Positions 7,829-18,176 of a stretch of DNA of 64,000 nt are shown piece by piece; the stretch's first letter is position 1, and every line of letters begins with the position of its first letter. Under the pieces are notes generated by a model. That model did not search any database. It was not told the DNA's origin and saw only the letters and a program-made list of their open reading frames with translations. The translations under genes and the position numbers were made by a program. Where the stretch lies: NCBI GenBank assembly GCA_016721185.1, contig JADKIP010000018.1:1-64000 (forward strand), in the 5' to 3' direction. Source of the stretch: Candidatus Dechloromonas phosphorivorans. GTDB lineage: Bacteria > Pseudomonadota > Gammaproteobacteria > Burkholderiales > Rhodocyclaceae.

Positions 7829-8730
7829 ATCAGCCTGCGCAGGAGAATTTTTGGAAATTCAGGAGACGGGCCGGTGATTGCGGGGTCAAAAGGGTGGTCT
7901 TCTAGTTTGAAGATCTCCCGAATGCGCTTCACATAACCCCTGGTTTCCGGATAAGGCGGGACGCCTGCATAACGGTTGACGGCACCTTCCCCCGCGTTAT
8001 AAGCAGCAGCTACCAGGGAAACATCGCCTTTGAAATAAGCAAGAAGCCAGCGCAGATATGAGAGGCCACCGCGAATGTTCTGTTCTGGATCAAAGGGTTT
8101 TCGCACATTGAAACGTTCGGCAGTTTCCGGAATTAACTGCATCAGCCCCTGAGCATTCTTGGGTGACAAGGCACCCGGATTAAAATTTGATTCAGCGCGG
8201 ATAATTGCCATTGCCAGTCTGGGATATACGCCGTATTCGGGAGCTAGCTTGAGTACAAGATCCATGACTTTTCGATGTTCAGGGATGGCTTTGGCAACAA
8301 TATCTTCCCCATTTTTATCGTGCTCATCAGGCTGCGCCAGACATTCCGGGGGCTTGCTGCCTGGCTCGCCCACTTGTCGGAGCATACGTTGCGATAGTGC
8401 ATCCCCTTGTTGGGCGGCCATCGTAAAAAAGTAGGCGGCAGTTGCATCGTCACGTGGAATACCCCGGCCATTTGCGTACATCCAGCCCAAGTTGTACTGC
8501 GCTTCAACATCACCCAATCGTGAGGCTTCGCAATAAAGTTGTAGGGCCTTGGCGGCGTCGCGAAGGACGCCGTTGCCATGTTCGTGATTGCGGGCCTCAA
8601 CGCGTAATGATGCCGCTTTTTCGCCTTTAGCTGGCTCGGCAATGACGGGTTTGCTGAAGGCGCTTACGACGAGTAGCGCATAAAGCGCCCAAGGCTTGTT
8701 CTGCAATTTTTTTAACCTTGAGCGCTTCAC
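7825..8730 (-). CDS. Lytic transglycosylase (SLT domain) with Sel1-like repeats
   Basis: GTG 8730 is chosen as start because AAGGAAA lies just upstream; the longer frame would run into the dehydrogenase gene. The roughly 301-residue product has a hydrophobic N-terminal signal (ALYALLVVSAFSKPVIA). Two Sel1/TPR-like repeats follow (DVEAQYNLGWMYANGRGIPR, then AYFFTMAAQQGD). A C-terminal SLT domain has the catalytic Glu in AIIRAESNFNPGALS and the motifs GLMQLIPETAERF and AAYNAGEGAV. It cleaves peptidoglycan glycan strands, probably to make room for export machinery (inference). It is the gene after the nucleotide-sugar dehydrogenase, 10 bases away. Confidence 0.85.
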   Translation of the reverse strand: MKRSRLKKLQNKPWALYALLVVSAFSKPVIAEPAKGEKAASLRVEARNHEHGNGVLRDAAKALQLYCEASRLGDVEAQYNLGWMYANGRGIPRDDATAAYFFTMAAQQGDALSQRMLRQVGEPGSKPPECLAQPDEHDKNGEDIVAKAIPEHRKVMDLVLKLAPEYGVYPRLAMAIIRAESNFNPGALSPKNAQGLMQLIPETAERFNVRKPFDPEQNIRGGLSYLRWLLAYFKGDVSLVAAAYNAGEGAVNRYAGVPPYPETRGYVKRIREIFKLEDHPFDPAITGPSPEFPKILLRRLM

Positions 8731-8740
8731 GAGATTTTCC

Positions 8741-10021
8741 TTATAGACGCCAGATATCAATGCCCGAGCCAGCAAATGCAGCCGCATCGAACATGCTCTT
8801 CACATCGGTAATCACACCATCCTGATGAAGTTTAGACAAGAAATCGCCCGCCGGCCGGATTTTGAATTCCCGATGGTTGACCGCAGCAACGATTGCTGCC
8901 GCCTTCGGCAGGTTTTCCCAGGTGACGAGATCGACGCCGTATTCATGATGCGCTTCCTTGACGTCGGCGACCGGGTCATGAACGATGACTTTCGCACCGT
9001 AGGATTCAAGTTCGCGAATAACGTCAATGACACGTGAGTTGCGAAGATCCGGGCAGTCCTCCTTGAAGGTCAGGCCAAGGACGATGATCGGACAATCCTT
9101 GACCGGGTGACCTCGGCGGATAAGTTGTTTGATAGTTTTTTCGGCAATGAATTTGCCCATGCCGTCGTTGATGCGTCGGCCTGCCAGAATGACCTCCGGG
9201 TGATAGCCGAGTTTCTGAGCCTTGTGCGTCAAATAGTAGGGATCAACACCGATACAGTGGCCGCCGACCAAGCCCGGACGGAAGGGCAGGAAATTCCATT
9301 TGGTGCCGGCTGCTTGCAGAACTTCCAGCGTATCAATACCGATCTTGTCAAAAATGATTGCCAATTCATTCATAAGCGCGATATTGAGGTCGCGCTGGGT
9401 GTTTTCAATCACCTTGGCAGCTTCGGCAACCTTGATATTGGAAGCGGGGTAAACGCCGGCTGTAATGATGCTGCCGTAGATTTCCTTGACCGTGGCGAGT
9501 GTTTCCGGCGTGTCGCCTGAAACGACCTTGACGATTTTGGTCACTGTCCGCTCTTTGTCGCCCGGATTGATGCGCTCCGGCGAATAACCGACGAAGAAAT
9601 CTTTCTTCCAGGTCTTGCCCGATTCGCGTTCGATGATCGGAATACAGACTTCCTCGGTAGCACCGGGATAAACAGTCGATTCAAAAACAACGATCGCACC
9701 TTGCTTCAAATTTTGCCCCACGGCCTTGGAGGAGCCAACCAGCGGGCTAAAGTCTGGTTGATGCGCATCGTCGACCGGGGTCGGCACGGCAACGATGACG
9801 AAATCGGCTTCCTTCAAAGCGGCAGGGTTTGTGCCGACTTCGAGCATCGTCGCTGCTTTCAGATCTTCGCTGCTGACTTCGCCGGTAGGATCGATGAAAC
9901 GTTTGTAGGACTCGATTTTTTCAACCGAAAGATCAAAACCAATTGTCCTGAATTTTTTTCCGAACTCAACCGCGAGTGGCAAACCCACGTAGCCCAAACC
10001 AACTACTGCAATGGTTGTCAT
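8741..10021 (-). CDS. UDP-N-acetylhexosamine 6-dehydrogenase (TviB/WbpA-like)
   Basis: The 426-residue protein has the three-domain nucleotide-sugar dehydrogenase architecture. An N-terminal Rossmann motif GLGYVGLPLA is followed by a central dimerisation region, the catalytic Cys256 in GLVGGHCIGVDPYY, and a C-terminal UDP-binding domain (IVLGLTFKEDCPDLRNSR). The pattern resembles Vi-antigen VipA/TviB and WbpA rather than UDP-glucose dehydrogenases. The expected reaction is two-step NAD-dependent oxidation of UDP-GlcNAc or UDP-GalNAc to the uronic acid. It supplies an acidic sugar for the exopolysaccharide. It lies 44 bases downstream of prsT, in the same direction. Confidence 0.85.
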   Translation of the reverse strand: MTTIAVVGLGYVGLPLAVEFGKKFRTIGFDLSVEKIESYKRFIDPTGEVSSEDLKAATMLEVGTNPAALKEADFVIVAVPTPVDDAHQPDFSPLVGSSKAVGQNLKQGAIVVFESTVYPGATEEVCIPIIERESGKTWKKDFFVGYSPERINPGDKERTVTKIVKVVSGDTPETLATVKEIYGSIITAGVYPASNIKVAEAAKVIENTQRDLNIALMNELAIIFDKIGIDTLEVLQAAGTKWNFLPFRPGLVGGHCIGVDPYYLTHKAQKLGYHPEVILAGRRINDGMGKFIAEKTIKQLIRRGHPVKDCPIIVLGLTFKEDCPDLRNSRVIDVIRELESYGAKVIVHDPVADVKEAHHEYGVDLVTWENLPKAAAIVAAVNHREFKIRPAGDFLSKLHQDGVITDVKSMFDAAAFAGSGIDIWRL

Positions 10022-10065
10022 TTTTTTACCTGTTAATTGAAAGTTAAAAGTATTGGTACAAAATC

Positions 10066-12840
10066 TTAGAGCTCTTTTTGCAACTTGCTGACATCAGCTT
10101 GGCCGGGGAACTTGTCACCCAGCTTGGCGAGAGCATCCAGTTCCTTGCGGGCCTCATCTTTTTTGCCGGTGCTGATTAAAACTTTGGCGAGATTGAGCTG
10201 AATTGCCCCGGCTTGCGGCGAAAGCTCAAGTGCTTTGCGCAATAACTCAATGGCCTTGGCGGTTTCACCCTTGTCTGCGAGCAGCATCGCCAGAGTGTCC
10301 ATGAAAGGAGGCTGATTGGGTGCCAGTTGGTTCGCTTTCTCGGCATACTCGATGGCCTTTGGCGCTTTGAGCTGGCCTGAAACCCAAGCCAGATTGTTCA
10401 AGACCAATGGGTTATTGGGTTGGATATCAAGTGCCGATCGATAGTTTTGTGCTGCTTGCGGATAGTCTTTGCGAGCGGTCGCGATGTCCCCCAAGTGCAT
10501 GCGGAAAGCGACATCTTTCGCGTGTTCCCGAGTCCAGTTTGCGGCCATCTTGTCGGCTTCAGCGGCATTACCAGAGGCGAGCAGAGCAGAGTGCAGCTTG
10601 ATTGCCAATTCAGGTACAGCAACTTGCTTCAAGCCATTCTGGTAAGCCTTGATTGCATCTGGCCAAGCTTTCTCTGATGCGTAAATATCTCCTTCCAGGA
10701 CGAATCCAACGGGCTCTTTCGGCTTTTGTTGTTGTACTTGTCGAGCGATACCCAGTGCTTCGTTGGGTTTTTTCGCATCTAATGCCAGCAGGATCAAGCC
10801 GCGCTGCGCTTCAATCAGGTCAGGCTTGATATCCAGTGCTTTCTTCAGGCTTTTGGCCGCCTCATCCTTATTTTTGTTGGCCAGATTTATTTCGGCCAGG
10901 CGCATCTGGGCGAGTGGTGAATTCGGTTGCAATGTGGAAAGCTTGCCATAGGTCGACATTGCCTGGTTGAAGTCACCCGAAAACTGCTGGGTACGCCCGA
11001 GGGCATCAAGAATTTCCGGCTTGTCCGGGATGGCTGCCGCCGCATCGTTTGCTGCGGTCAACGCCTTTTTTCCGTCTTTTTTATTGAGGTAGAACTGAAT
11101 CAACGCCAGGCGCGGAGCCACTTCGCTGGGGTTGGTTGTAACCGCTTTACTGATCAGGCTGGCCACTTCATCGGTTGTGCCACCCGCTGCAGCCTTGAGC
11201 TCAGCCAAAGCAAGCATGGCCTGAATATTTTTGGGGTCGGCAGCCAGTACCGCTTCAAAACGTTTGCGGGCATCTTCCGGCTTTTTCTCGGTGAGATCAA
11301 TCGCAGCAAGACTAGCTGCCGCAGGGAAAAAGCCCGGGTTGATAGCGAGTGCCTTTTCAAAGCTCTGTCGCGCTCCGGGAATATCTTTTTTGCTAAGCAG
11401 GGTGCGCGCCCGAAGATTGTGCGTTGCTGCATTGTCCGGCTGTTTCTTTTCCAGGCTATCGATTGCTTTCAATGCCTTATCGGGTTGATTTGTTCGTAAA
11501 TAGGCAGCAATCAAGGCGAGGTCTGCGGTGATCCCCTTGTCGGCTAAGGTAATCTGCTCAAGCTCTTCAAAACCGCTGGCTGTATTGCCTTGCGCCATAT
11601 GAGCCAAGGCAAGCGAAGTTTTCTTGGCCGCGTCATCGGGATCAAGCTTGCTCGCTTTGGCAAAATAGTCGGCTGCTTTTTTGGCGTCGCCATTCTGCAG
11701 GTAGGTTTCCCCGGCGATGCTCAAGAATGAAGGGTCTTTTTCGATGCGCTCAAGTACCGGCTGGAGTGTGGCAAGCGCCTTGGCTGGTTGGCCCGCACGT
11801 AGGTAACTTGAAATTAAAAGTTTCCGTGCCAGCGCCAATTCCGGTGCCAGTTGTACAGCCTTGCTCAAGTAAGCTTCAGCCTGAACATAGGAGCGCAACT
11901 GATACTCGACAGCGCCGGCAATCTGCAAGCTGTTTGGGTTATTCGGCGAAACTTTTAATAATTGTTGCGTTAATTCCCGCGCAACTTTGTAATCCTTCCG
12001 CTGATAAGTCGCCTGAGCATCCAGATAAATTGTTTGAGGATGTTTGGGGGCGACTTTCTTAAGGAGCTCGATCTGCTTGGTCGCTTCGTTGAGTTTTTGC
12101 TGCTGGAACAGGCTGGAAATAATGGCCGAGTGAGCTAGCAAAAAATCCGGCTTTGCTTCAATCGCCTTCCGGTATAACGCCAGCGCATTGTCCGGATTGC
12201 CTTTCGCCGCCTGAAGCATGCCGCTGAGTAACAGGGCGTCATGATTTTTGGGATTTTTAGCCAAAACCTGATCGACGATAGTTTGTGCTTCATCAAAATT
12301 CTGGTTGACTGCTTTCATGCGTGCGTTGGCGAGTTGGGCCGGCGCATAATCGGCCATGCTGGCGAGTGCTGCAGCCAGTTCAGCCTGCGCTGCCTCACGG
12401 TTTCCCTGGGCGGCATAGGCCGCACTCAGGGTAGTTTTTAGTGCGGCGAGCGGCTCTCCAGCGGAGAGCTGCGTTTTGGCAAATTCATCAGTGACTTTCT
12501 TGGCCTGGCCAGTTGCCAGCATGGCGCTGGCCAGCAGCGGAATGGTTTGATCACTGGCATATTTACGCTCAAGCGCCTTGCGCAGTTCGACTTCTGCGCC
12601 CGCGATATCACCACTTTCAAAAAGCGCTTTGCCCAAAAGAAAACGTGCCTCGCCCAGGTTTGGGTCTTTTTGCAAGGCATTCTTGAGTTGAATAACAGCG
12701 GCCTTGCTGTCATTTTTGGCCAAAAATTCTTTGCTTGAAGCAATCAGCGACTCGGGATTGTCGCCACTGCACCCACCCAGAAAAGCAGATAACAAAGCGA
12801 CGGAAATGGCACTGGAGAGAATAGAGTTACGTTTTTTCAT
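10066..12840 (-). CDS. prsT: PEP-CTERM/XrtA system TPR lipoprotein PrsT
   Basis: The 924-residue protein begins with a lipoprotein signal: basic start, hydrophobic core, and lipobox LGGC with Cys24. The rest is a long solenoid of about 20 or more tetratricopeptide repeats, with recurrent patterns such as NPDNALALYRKAIEAKPDF and YPQAAQNYRSALDIQPNNPL. Size, lipobox and position before prsR and prsK match PrsT, a presumed outer-membrane or periplasmic organiser of exopolysaccharide export. It starts 25 bases after the prsR stop. The repeats are open throughout with no frame breaks. Confidence 0.92.
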   Translation of the reverse strand: MKKRNSILSSAISVALLSAFLGGCSGDNPESLIASSKEFLAKNDSKAAVIQLKNALQKDPNLGEARFLLGKALFESGDIAGAEVELRKALERKYASDQTIPLLASAMLATGQAKKVTDEFAKTQLSAGEPLAALKTTLSAAYAAQGNREAAQAELAAALASMADYAPAQLANARMKAVNQNFDEAQTIVDQVLAKNPKNHDALLLSGMLQAAKGNPDNALALYRKAIEAKPDFLLAHSAIISSLFQQQKLNEATKQIELLKKVAPKHPQTIYLDAQATYQRKDYKVARELTQQLLKVSPNNPNSLQIAGAVEYQLRSYVQAEAYLSKAVQLAPELALARKLLISSYLRAGQPAKALATLQPVLERIEKDPSFLSIAGETYLQNGDAKKAADYFAKASKLDPDDAAKKTSLALAHMAQGNTASGFEELEQITLADKGITADLALIAAYLRTNQPDKALKAIDSLEKKQPDNAATHNLRARTLLSKKDIPGARQSFEKALAINPGFFPAAASLAAIDLTEKKPEDARKRFEAVLAADPKNIQAMLALAELKAAAGGTTDEVASLISKAVTTNPSEVAPRLALIQFYLNKKDGKKALTAANDAAAAIPDKPEILDALGRTQQFSGDFNQAMSTYGKLSTLQPNSPLAQMRLAEINLANKNKDEAAKSLKKALDIKPDLIEAQRGLILLALDAKKPNEALGIARQVQQQKPKEPVGFVLEGDIYASEKAWPDAIKAYQNGLKQVAVPELAIKLHSALLASGNAAEADKMAANWTREHAKDVAFRMHLGDIATARKDYPQAAQNYRSALDIQPNNPLVLNNLAWVSGQLKAPKAIEYAEKANQLAPNQPPFMDTLAMLLADKGETAKAIELLRKALELSPQAGAIQLNLAKVLISTGKKDEARKELDALAKLGDKFPGQADVSKLQKEL

Positions 12841-12865
12841 GGACGTTTCCTTCGAATGTGGGTGT

Positions 12866-14224
12866 TTACTTCAAACCCAGGCGGTGCATGAGGTCATAAA
12901 GAGTAGGGCGGCTGATGCCGAGGATTTCGGCGGTGCGTACGACGTTGCCATTGGTTCGGCCCAAGGCGGTGACAACCGCGTTACGCTCGGCCTCGTCACG
13001 AATACGTCGAAGATCAATGAATTCAGACGGGTTGGCTTCGGCTTGATCGAGCCCAATATCTTCGCGGGTAATCTGCAGGCCATCAGCCATGATGACCGCT
13101 CGCTTGATACAGTTTTCGATTTCACGAACGTTGCCGGGCCACGTATGCAACTCGATAGCACGGGTTGCCTCTTCGGAAAGCGTCATGTTGCCGCGGTTCT
13201 GCTCTGCGGAAAATCGACGAACAAAAGCATGCGCCAGTAGGGCGGCATCACCCTTGCGGTCTCGTACCGGGGGAATATTGATGACGATTTCTGCGAGGCG
13301 GTAGAAGAGGTCTTCGCGGAAGCGCCCGTCCTTGATCAGCACCTTGAGATCCTGATGCGTCGCACAAACGATGCGAACGTCGACCGGAATCTCCTGCCGT
13401 CCACCGAGACGTTCAATGACGCGTTCCTGCAGGAAGCGCAAGAGCTTGGCCTGCAATGCATGCGGCAGATCGCCAATTTCATCGAGCATCAGCGTGCCAC
13501 CGTTAGCACTCTCGATTTTGCCGGGGGTCGTTTTGGCCGCGCCCGTAAAAGCGCCTTTTTCGTAGCCGAAAAGCTCACTTTCGAGGAGATTGTCAGGGAT
13601 GGCGGCACAGTTGATGGCGACGAAGCGCTCGGCTTTTCTGGGAGAGGCTTCGTGCACGCCACGCGCCAAGACTTCTTTACCGGTTCCGCTTTCACCCAGC
13701 AAGAGGACAGTCGCACTACTATTCGCTACTTTTTCGATGGTGCGACAAACGCGTAACATCTCGGCATTGCGCGTCAGTAGGCCGGCCAAGGCTGGTGGAT
13801 GCTGCGCGGCCTGCAGGCGGCGGTTCTCCTGCTGCAGGTCGTAAAGGCGAAATGCCCGGTCGATTGTCAGCGCGAGCAGCTCTGGTTCGAAAGGCTTGGC
13901 AAAAAAATCGTAGGCGCCTAAACCAATCGCCCGAAGTGCGTTGGCTCGATCATTCTGGCCGGTTAGCACAATGACCTTGGTGTCGGGCGCTACGGCAAGA
14001 ATTTGTTCAAGCAGTCGGAACCCCTCGGAAACCGAGTCTGCGTCCGGCGGCAAACCCAGATCCATTGTCACGACGGCTGGATTGTGTCGATGAACCTGAG
14101 TCAGGGCGCTTTCGCGATCACCTGCGGTCAACGTCTCAAATTGATCAAAAGACCAGCGTAATTGCTTTTGCAGCGCTGGATCATCCTCCACGATAAGGAG
14201 AGTACGGGGCTTTTCGCCGATCAC
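12866..14224 (-). CDS. prsR: PEP-CTERM/XrtA system sigma-54 response regulator PrsR
   Basis: The 452-residue NtrC-type regulator starts with a receiver domain (Asp55 in VVTMDLGLPP as phosphoacceptor, VEDDP acid pocket). A sigma-54 AAA+ domain follows with Walker A GESGTGKE and the sigma-54 contact loop GAFTGA. The C-terminal Fis-type helix-turn-helix reads GNVVRTAEILGISRPTLYDL. The start overlaps the prsK stop by ATGA. It should activate sigma-54 promoters when phosphorylated by PrsK. The candidate promoter at 6938-6953 is a plausible target. Intact. Confidence 0.93.
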   Translation of the reverse strand: MIGEKPRTLLIVEDDPALQKQLRWSFDQFETLTAGDRESALTQVHRHNPAVVTMDLGLPPDADSVSEGFRLLEQILAVAPDTKVIVLTGQNDRANALRAIGLGAYDFFAKPFEPELLALTIDRAFRLYDLQQENRRLQAAQHPPALAGLLTRNAEMLRVCRTIEKVANSSATVLLLGESGTGKEVLARGVHEASPRKAERFVAINCAAIPDNLLESELFGYEKGAFTGAAKTTPGKIESANGGTLMLDEIGDLPHALQAKLLRFLQERVIERLGGRQEIPVDVRIVCATHQDLKVLIKDGRFREDLFYRLAEIVINIPPVRDRKGDAALLAHAFVRRFSAEQNRGNMTLSEEATRAIELHTWPGNVREIENCIKRAVIMADGLQITREDIGLDQAEANPSEFIDLRRIRDEAERNAVVTALGRTNGNVVRTAEILGISRPTLYDLMHRLGLK

Positions 14225-16334
14225 GCGTGCTCCTTCTGGCGTAAATCCGATTCTGTACGTACGTCAAATAGAGGCAAAATCATCGTAATTCGTGTGCCCT
14301 GATCTGGTTCGCTATCGACCAGCATTTCGCCGCCCAACTCACGAATGTATTGCGCGCTTTCATAGGCGCCAATGCCCATGCCGGCTTGTTTGGTGCTCTG
14401 GAAAGGTTTGAAAAGGCGTTCGCGAATGAATTCCGGGCTCATGCCATGACCGGTATCGCCGACCTCAAGAGCTGCCCGATCTCCTCGTTTTTCCAGAGAA
14501 ACCCAAACACTGCCCGTTGGATCCGTGGCATCAAGCGCATTCTGCACCAGATGACCGATCACTCGCTCCAGTCGGTCTTCATGGCCACGGGTGGCCAAAC
14601 GATCCTGCAACCTGATCTCGACAGATCTTCCTTGATCCATTTTTTCTTTCTGAATGCGTTCAATGACATTTGGAAGATTAACACCACAAGCCGTACCCGG
14701 GGGGGTTGCCCCTTCACGCAACTGCATCATCAATTGCCGCATGCGCTCTACCGAGTGATCCACGGTCATCAGCATGTCTTCCTGAAATTCGGGATTGTGC
14801 CGGTGCCGCTCGGCGTTTTTGAGCATTAATGAAAGCTGGGTGACGATGTTTTTCAGGTCATGCACGACAAAGGCAGACATCTTGTTGAAAGCGTCGAACT
14901 TGCGCGCTTCGAGCAAGGCTTCGGTCGCCTGCATTTTGGCTAAAAAACCAGCCGCCTGTGACCCGGCTGTTCGCAGCAGATCATTCACTTCCCAATTGAC
15001 ATCGACGCGGGTCCGGGAGCTCGCCAGTACGACAAAGCCAATCATCTCATTGCCGACCATTAGTGGAATTACCAACCAGGCGTTGGGAATTTCCGACAGC
15101 CAGAAGGGAATGCTGAGATCACCATAGCGGCCTGGGTAGCAGCGATATTCTTCAAGGTTGATGATCCAGCCGCTACTCAACAGAAAACTAATCAAGGGTG
15201 ACTCAAGCGCTTCTTCAGTCTCGCTCGTTGGAATATTCCAGCGGGCGGTTTGCCGGTAGCATGCCTGGCCGTTTTCCTGAAGCCAAAGGCCACCAGCTGG
15301 GCTTTCCACCATGTTGGCTAAACCACGGATCACTTGTTGCCCCATTGCCTCCGGCGAGTCTTGGGCCGATAGTGTCTGGGTGAAGCGCAACCACTCTTCA
15401 CGGTAATCGTAACGATAGCTGAAAAAATGTTTGCCGACGAGAACACGAATTTTGGCCCGCATGGAGCCGGAAACGACCAGAACGCCCAAGCCGAGAATGC
15501 CGGCCCAAACCAGCGCCAGTTGCAGGGCACGCCCCAGTCGCCACCGAAGTAGCGAACGTAGTAACCAACGCCCGCCATGAATAGTAGATAGACACCGGCA
15601 ATTAGCAGGGTCGCGGAGTGAAAGGCTGCTTTTTGCGACAAGCGGATTTTTGCCGTCCAGTCACGACTGCGCAGGCTGGCCAGAACCAGTAGTGGAATAG
15701 TCAGTACGTGGAAAAAACCACGGATGGTCAGTGCGTCCCCATCGATTCGGTTGAACATCAGCGCATCGGAAAAAAGATAGATGTCGAAGATGAACTGGCC
15801 GGCCAGACCAAGGCATAGTGGCTTGATATTCCAGGCGGAGTCATCTGACACGGCTCGGAACAATTGTTCTACCAACATCAAACCTAGCACCGGCATGGCT
15901 AGCGCGTGGAAGAGAGCTGTTCTAAGCCACTGCTCCGCAGATAGCCAGCCAAAAACCAGCGATAGTTGCAAAGCCACGCCGCCAATACCCGTCATCCAGC
16001 ACGCGGGTATCAGCCATCCCGGGAGCAACGCCTTGTTTTGTAGTGTTCCTGCGTTGGGAATGAGTAGAAGAGTAAGGAAACCGTACCAGGCACCGTAACG
16101 GAAAATGTTGGTGAGCGAGGCTGAAAGTGTCAGTACGGGGTAGCTACCCGTGGCAGCAAGAAATGACAGGCTTGCCCAGATTGCCGAGAGTGAAACGGCA
16201 AGGAGCATCATTCTGGCGCGGCGCGTAGCATGCCATTCGCGACCAAACGACAGAAGGAACGCTACCAGCAATCCATAGGCGCCAGCGGCAACGCCAAAGC
16301 TCCAGGCGATCAGGGAAGCCGATTCAGTATCCAT
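14221..16334 (-). pseudogene. prsK: PEP-CTERM/XrtA system histidine kinase PrsK, one frameshift
   Basis: The N-terminal part (16334 down to about 15535) has multiple membrane helices, as in PrsK. After a one-base frame change the reading continues with LQLALVWAGILGLGVLV and then a GAF region. The His-phosphoacceptor motif is VVHDLKN, and the ATPase motifs are QNALDATD (N box) and VGDTGHGMSPEF (G box). Joined, the product is about 700 residues, the usual PrsK length. All catalytic boxes are present, so the shift either inactivates an otherwise healthy gene or is a sequence error. PrsK is thought to sense an envelope cue and phosphorylate PrsR. Confidence 0.85.
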
Positions 16335-16378
16335 GTGCGTTTAATTTGGACGTCGCGGAAAACGCGGCGTTATGTGGG

Positions 16379-17761
16379 TTACTGAGCGCCTTTGCCGGTG
16401 AGAACAACACCGACAGTCTCAAAAAGAACCAGAATATCCAGAAATAGTGAGTGATTCTTGACGTAGTAAAGGTCGTACTGGAGTTTTTCGGCAGAGTCTT
16501 CAACCGTGGCGCCGTAGTGGTAGCGCACCTGAGCCCAGCCTGTTACGCCCGGCTTTACGCTGTGCCGAACCGCATAAAACGGAATTTCTTTTGTCAGTTG
16601 GTCGACAAAGAAAGGACGCTCCGGTCTAGGGCCAACCAAGCTCATGTCGCCTGTCAGCACGCTAAAAAGTTGCGGTAGCTCATCTACTCGAAGTTTGCGA
16701 ATAATTCTTCCGACTTTCGTCACGCGATTATCCTGCGCCTTGGCCCATACCGGTTTGCCATCCTTCTCAGCATCACGACGCATGCTGCGGAATTTGATGA
16801 CATTGAACAATCGTCCATTGAGCCCGACGCGTTCCTGGCGATAGAACACAGGAAAACCGTTTTCAATAACAATCGCCAGCGCAGTGATCAGCATGACGGG
16901 AAGCGAGAGCAGAATAAGAAACGTCGCACAAACAATGTCAAAAATACGTTTAACAATGGTTCGGGCACTACCCTGGCTAAAACCGTCACCAAATATCAGC
17001 CAGCCAGCGTAGAGCGATTCCAGACGAATTTGCCCGAGTGTTTGCTCAAAATGGCTAGCCAGGTCGAGGACTTTGATCCCTTGAAGCTTGCAATCCAGCA
17101 GTTCGCGCAGGGGCATCGCTCCGCCCCGGCGTTCGGTAACCGCGACAACAATTTCCTCAACTTTTAGATTGATCGCGGTGTCAGTCAGCGATTTTTTGCT
17201 GGAGATAATCATACGGCTGGGCACGGCGATTTCTTCTTCGTTGGAACTGGGGAAGAAGCCCATGATTTCAGCCGAAGGGTCGGATTTGTTGAGTGCGCGC
17301 TTGACTGCCAGTGCTCGGGCACCTGTGCCGAAGACAAGAATACGACGGGTCAGCATGTTTGAGCTAGGCGCATGTGATGCACTGACGCGGGTCACCAACA
17401 TGCCAAAAACCGCCGACATCGCTGAGAGCTGCAAAAATTCTTGACTCACACCCGCTAGCGGCAGAATGGCGAATATCCCGTACGCAACCGGCACTGCCAA
17501 GTAGAGCGACAACACCCCTCGCGCACGGCTTTCCATGACGGTGCGCTTGTTCAGACGCTGATAAAAGCCAAGCCAGGAATTGATCACCAGCATGGCCGCG
17601 CCGAGCAAAAAGGCAAAAATCAGAACTTGTTCGTGGTTAATTGGAAGGCCGCTCCCCACCCACATCAGCGCAATGATCATGCCGACGATAACAAAGGAGA
17701 AGTCGAACAACATCTGGCCTAGCGCTCGCCAGCGTAACCAGTGATTAAACATCCGAATCAT
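16379..17761 (-). CDS. XrtA system undecaprenyl-phosphate sugar transferase (EpsB/TIGR03013 type)
   Basis: The 460-residue protein has four N-terminal membrane helices, a CoA/NAD-binding-like central region (RILVFGTGARALAV), and a C-terminal bacterial sugar-transferase domain. The domain's motifs are KRIFDIVCATFLILLSLPVM, IKFRSMRRDAE, GRIIRKLRVDELPQ, LVGPRPERP and KPGVTGWAQV. It transfers a sugar-1-phosphate to undecaprenyl phosphate at the inner membrane and so starts the repeat unit. The long form with this N-terminal half is the exosortase-associated type. It lies 44 bases upstream of prsK, same strand, and is preceded by a 415-base gap that should hold the promoter. Confidence 0.9.
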   Translation of the reverse strand: MIRMFNHWLRWRALGQMLFDFSFVIVGMIIALMWVGSGLPINHEQVLIFAFLLGAAMLVINSWLGFYQRLNKRTVMESRARGVLSLYLAVPVAYGIFAILPLAGVSQEFLQLSAMSAVFGMLVTRVSASHAPSSNMLTRRILVFGTGARALAVKRALNKSDPSAEIMGFFPSSNEEEIAVPSRMIISSKKSLTDTAINLKVEEIVVAVTERRGGAMPLRELLDCKLQGIKVLDLASHFEQTLGQIRLESLYAGWLIFGDGFSQGSARTIVKRIFDIVCATFLILLSLPVMLITALAIVIENGFPVFYRQERVGLNGRLFNVIKFRSMRRDAEKDGKPVWAKAQDNRVTKVGRIIRKLRVDELPQLFSVLTGDMSLVGPRPERPFFVDQLTKEIPFYAVRHSVKPGVTGWAQVRYHYGATVEDSAEKLQYDLYYVKNHSLFLDILVLFETVGVVLTGKGAQ

Positions 17762-18176
17762 GATCAGACCCCATTTTTATTTCGTCATTATTTGCGGCAG
17801 ACCAGCATTACCAGTGATGTGACCACTCGGATAAGGCTGGAGGTTCGATGAATCGAATTCTATGAGTCGCGAATAATTTTCTCTGTGCGGTATTTCACGG
17901 TAGCTCGAAGTGCGCTCTGATGAGCCGAATTGACATAACAAGGGTGCTCATGAATTTGGCCGATAAAAAGAAAAGCGATTGAGACCATTCCCATATTTTA
18001 CGCTAATGAGGCAGGCTGCAGCTCTGTCGGCTGATGAGGAATTGACTGGTTAATCAGTAGCTTAAGTGGAATAAAAACATATTTACATGAATTTGCTATA
18101 ATTTTGTGAAATTTAAGCGCTTTGTTAAAGCAAGTTTTTCTGATGTTGTGAAGCAACCAGTTTTACGACTATGGCA
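17762..18176. other. Intergenic region between epsB-type gene and decarboxylase
   Basis: This 415-base gap is AT-rich and carries no open frame of note. A TATAAT at 18097-18102 faces the wrong way for both neighbours. I scanned for the sigma-54 spacing (GG-N10-GC) in the epsB direction and found none. The promoter of the epsB-prsK-prsR-prsT operon should lie here but I cannot point to it. Confidence 0.4.
18119..18131 (-). terminator. Possible weak terminator of the decarboxylase gene
   Basis: GCTTT-AAC-AAAGC forms a 5-bp stem, followed on the minus strand by a short mixed T tract. It lies about 45 bases past the decarboxylase stop. The T tract is poor, so confidence is low. Confidence 0.25.

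Noticed and set aside
10398..11499. Long antisense frames inside prsT
   Set aside because: They mirror the repetitive, biased composition of the TPR gene on the other strand and have no independent support.
18097..18102. TATAAT on the plus strand as a promoter
   Set aside because: No -35 at the right distance and no plus-strand gene follows; it would only give antisense RNA.
17762..18176. Sigma-54 promoter for the epsB-prsK-prsR-prsT operon
   Set aside because: Scanning for the GG-N10-GC spacing in the correct orientation gave no acceptable match.
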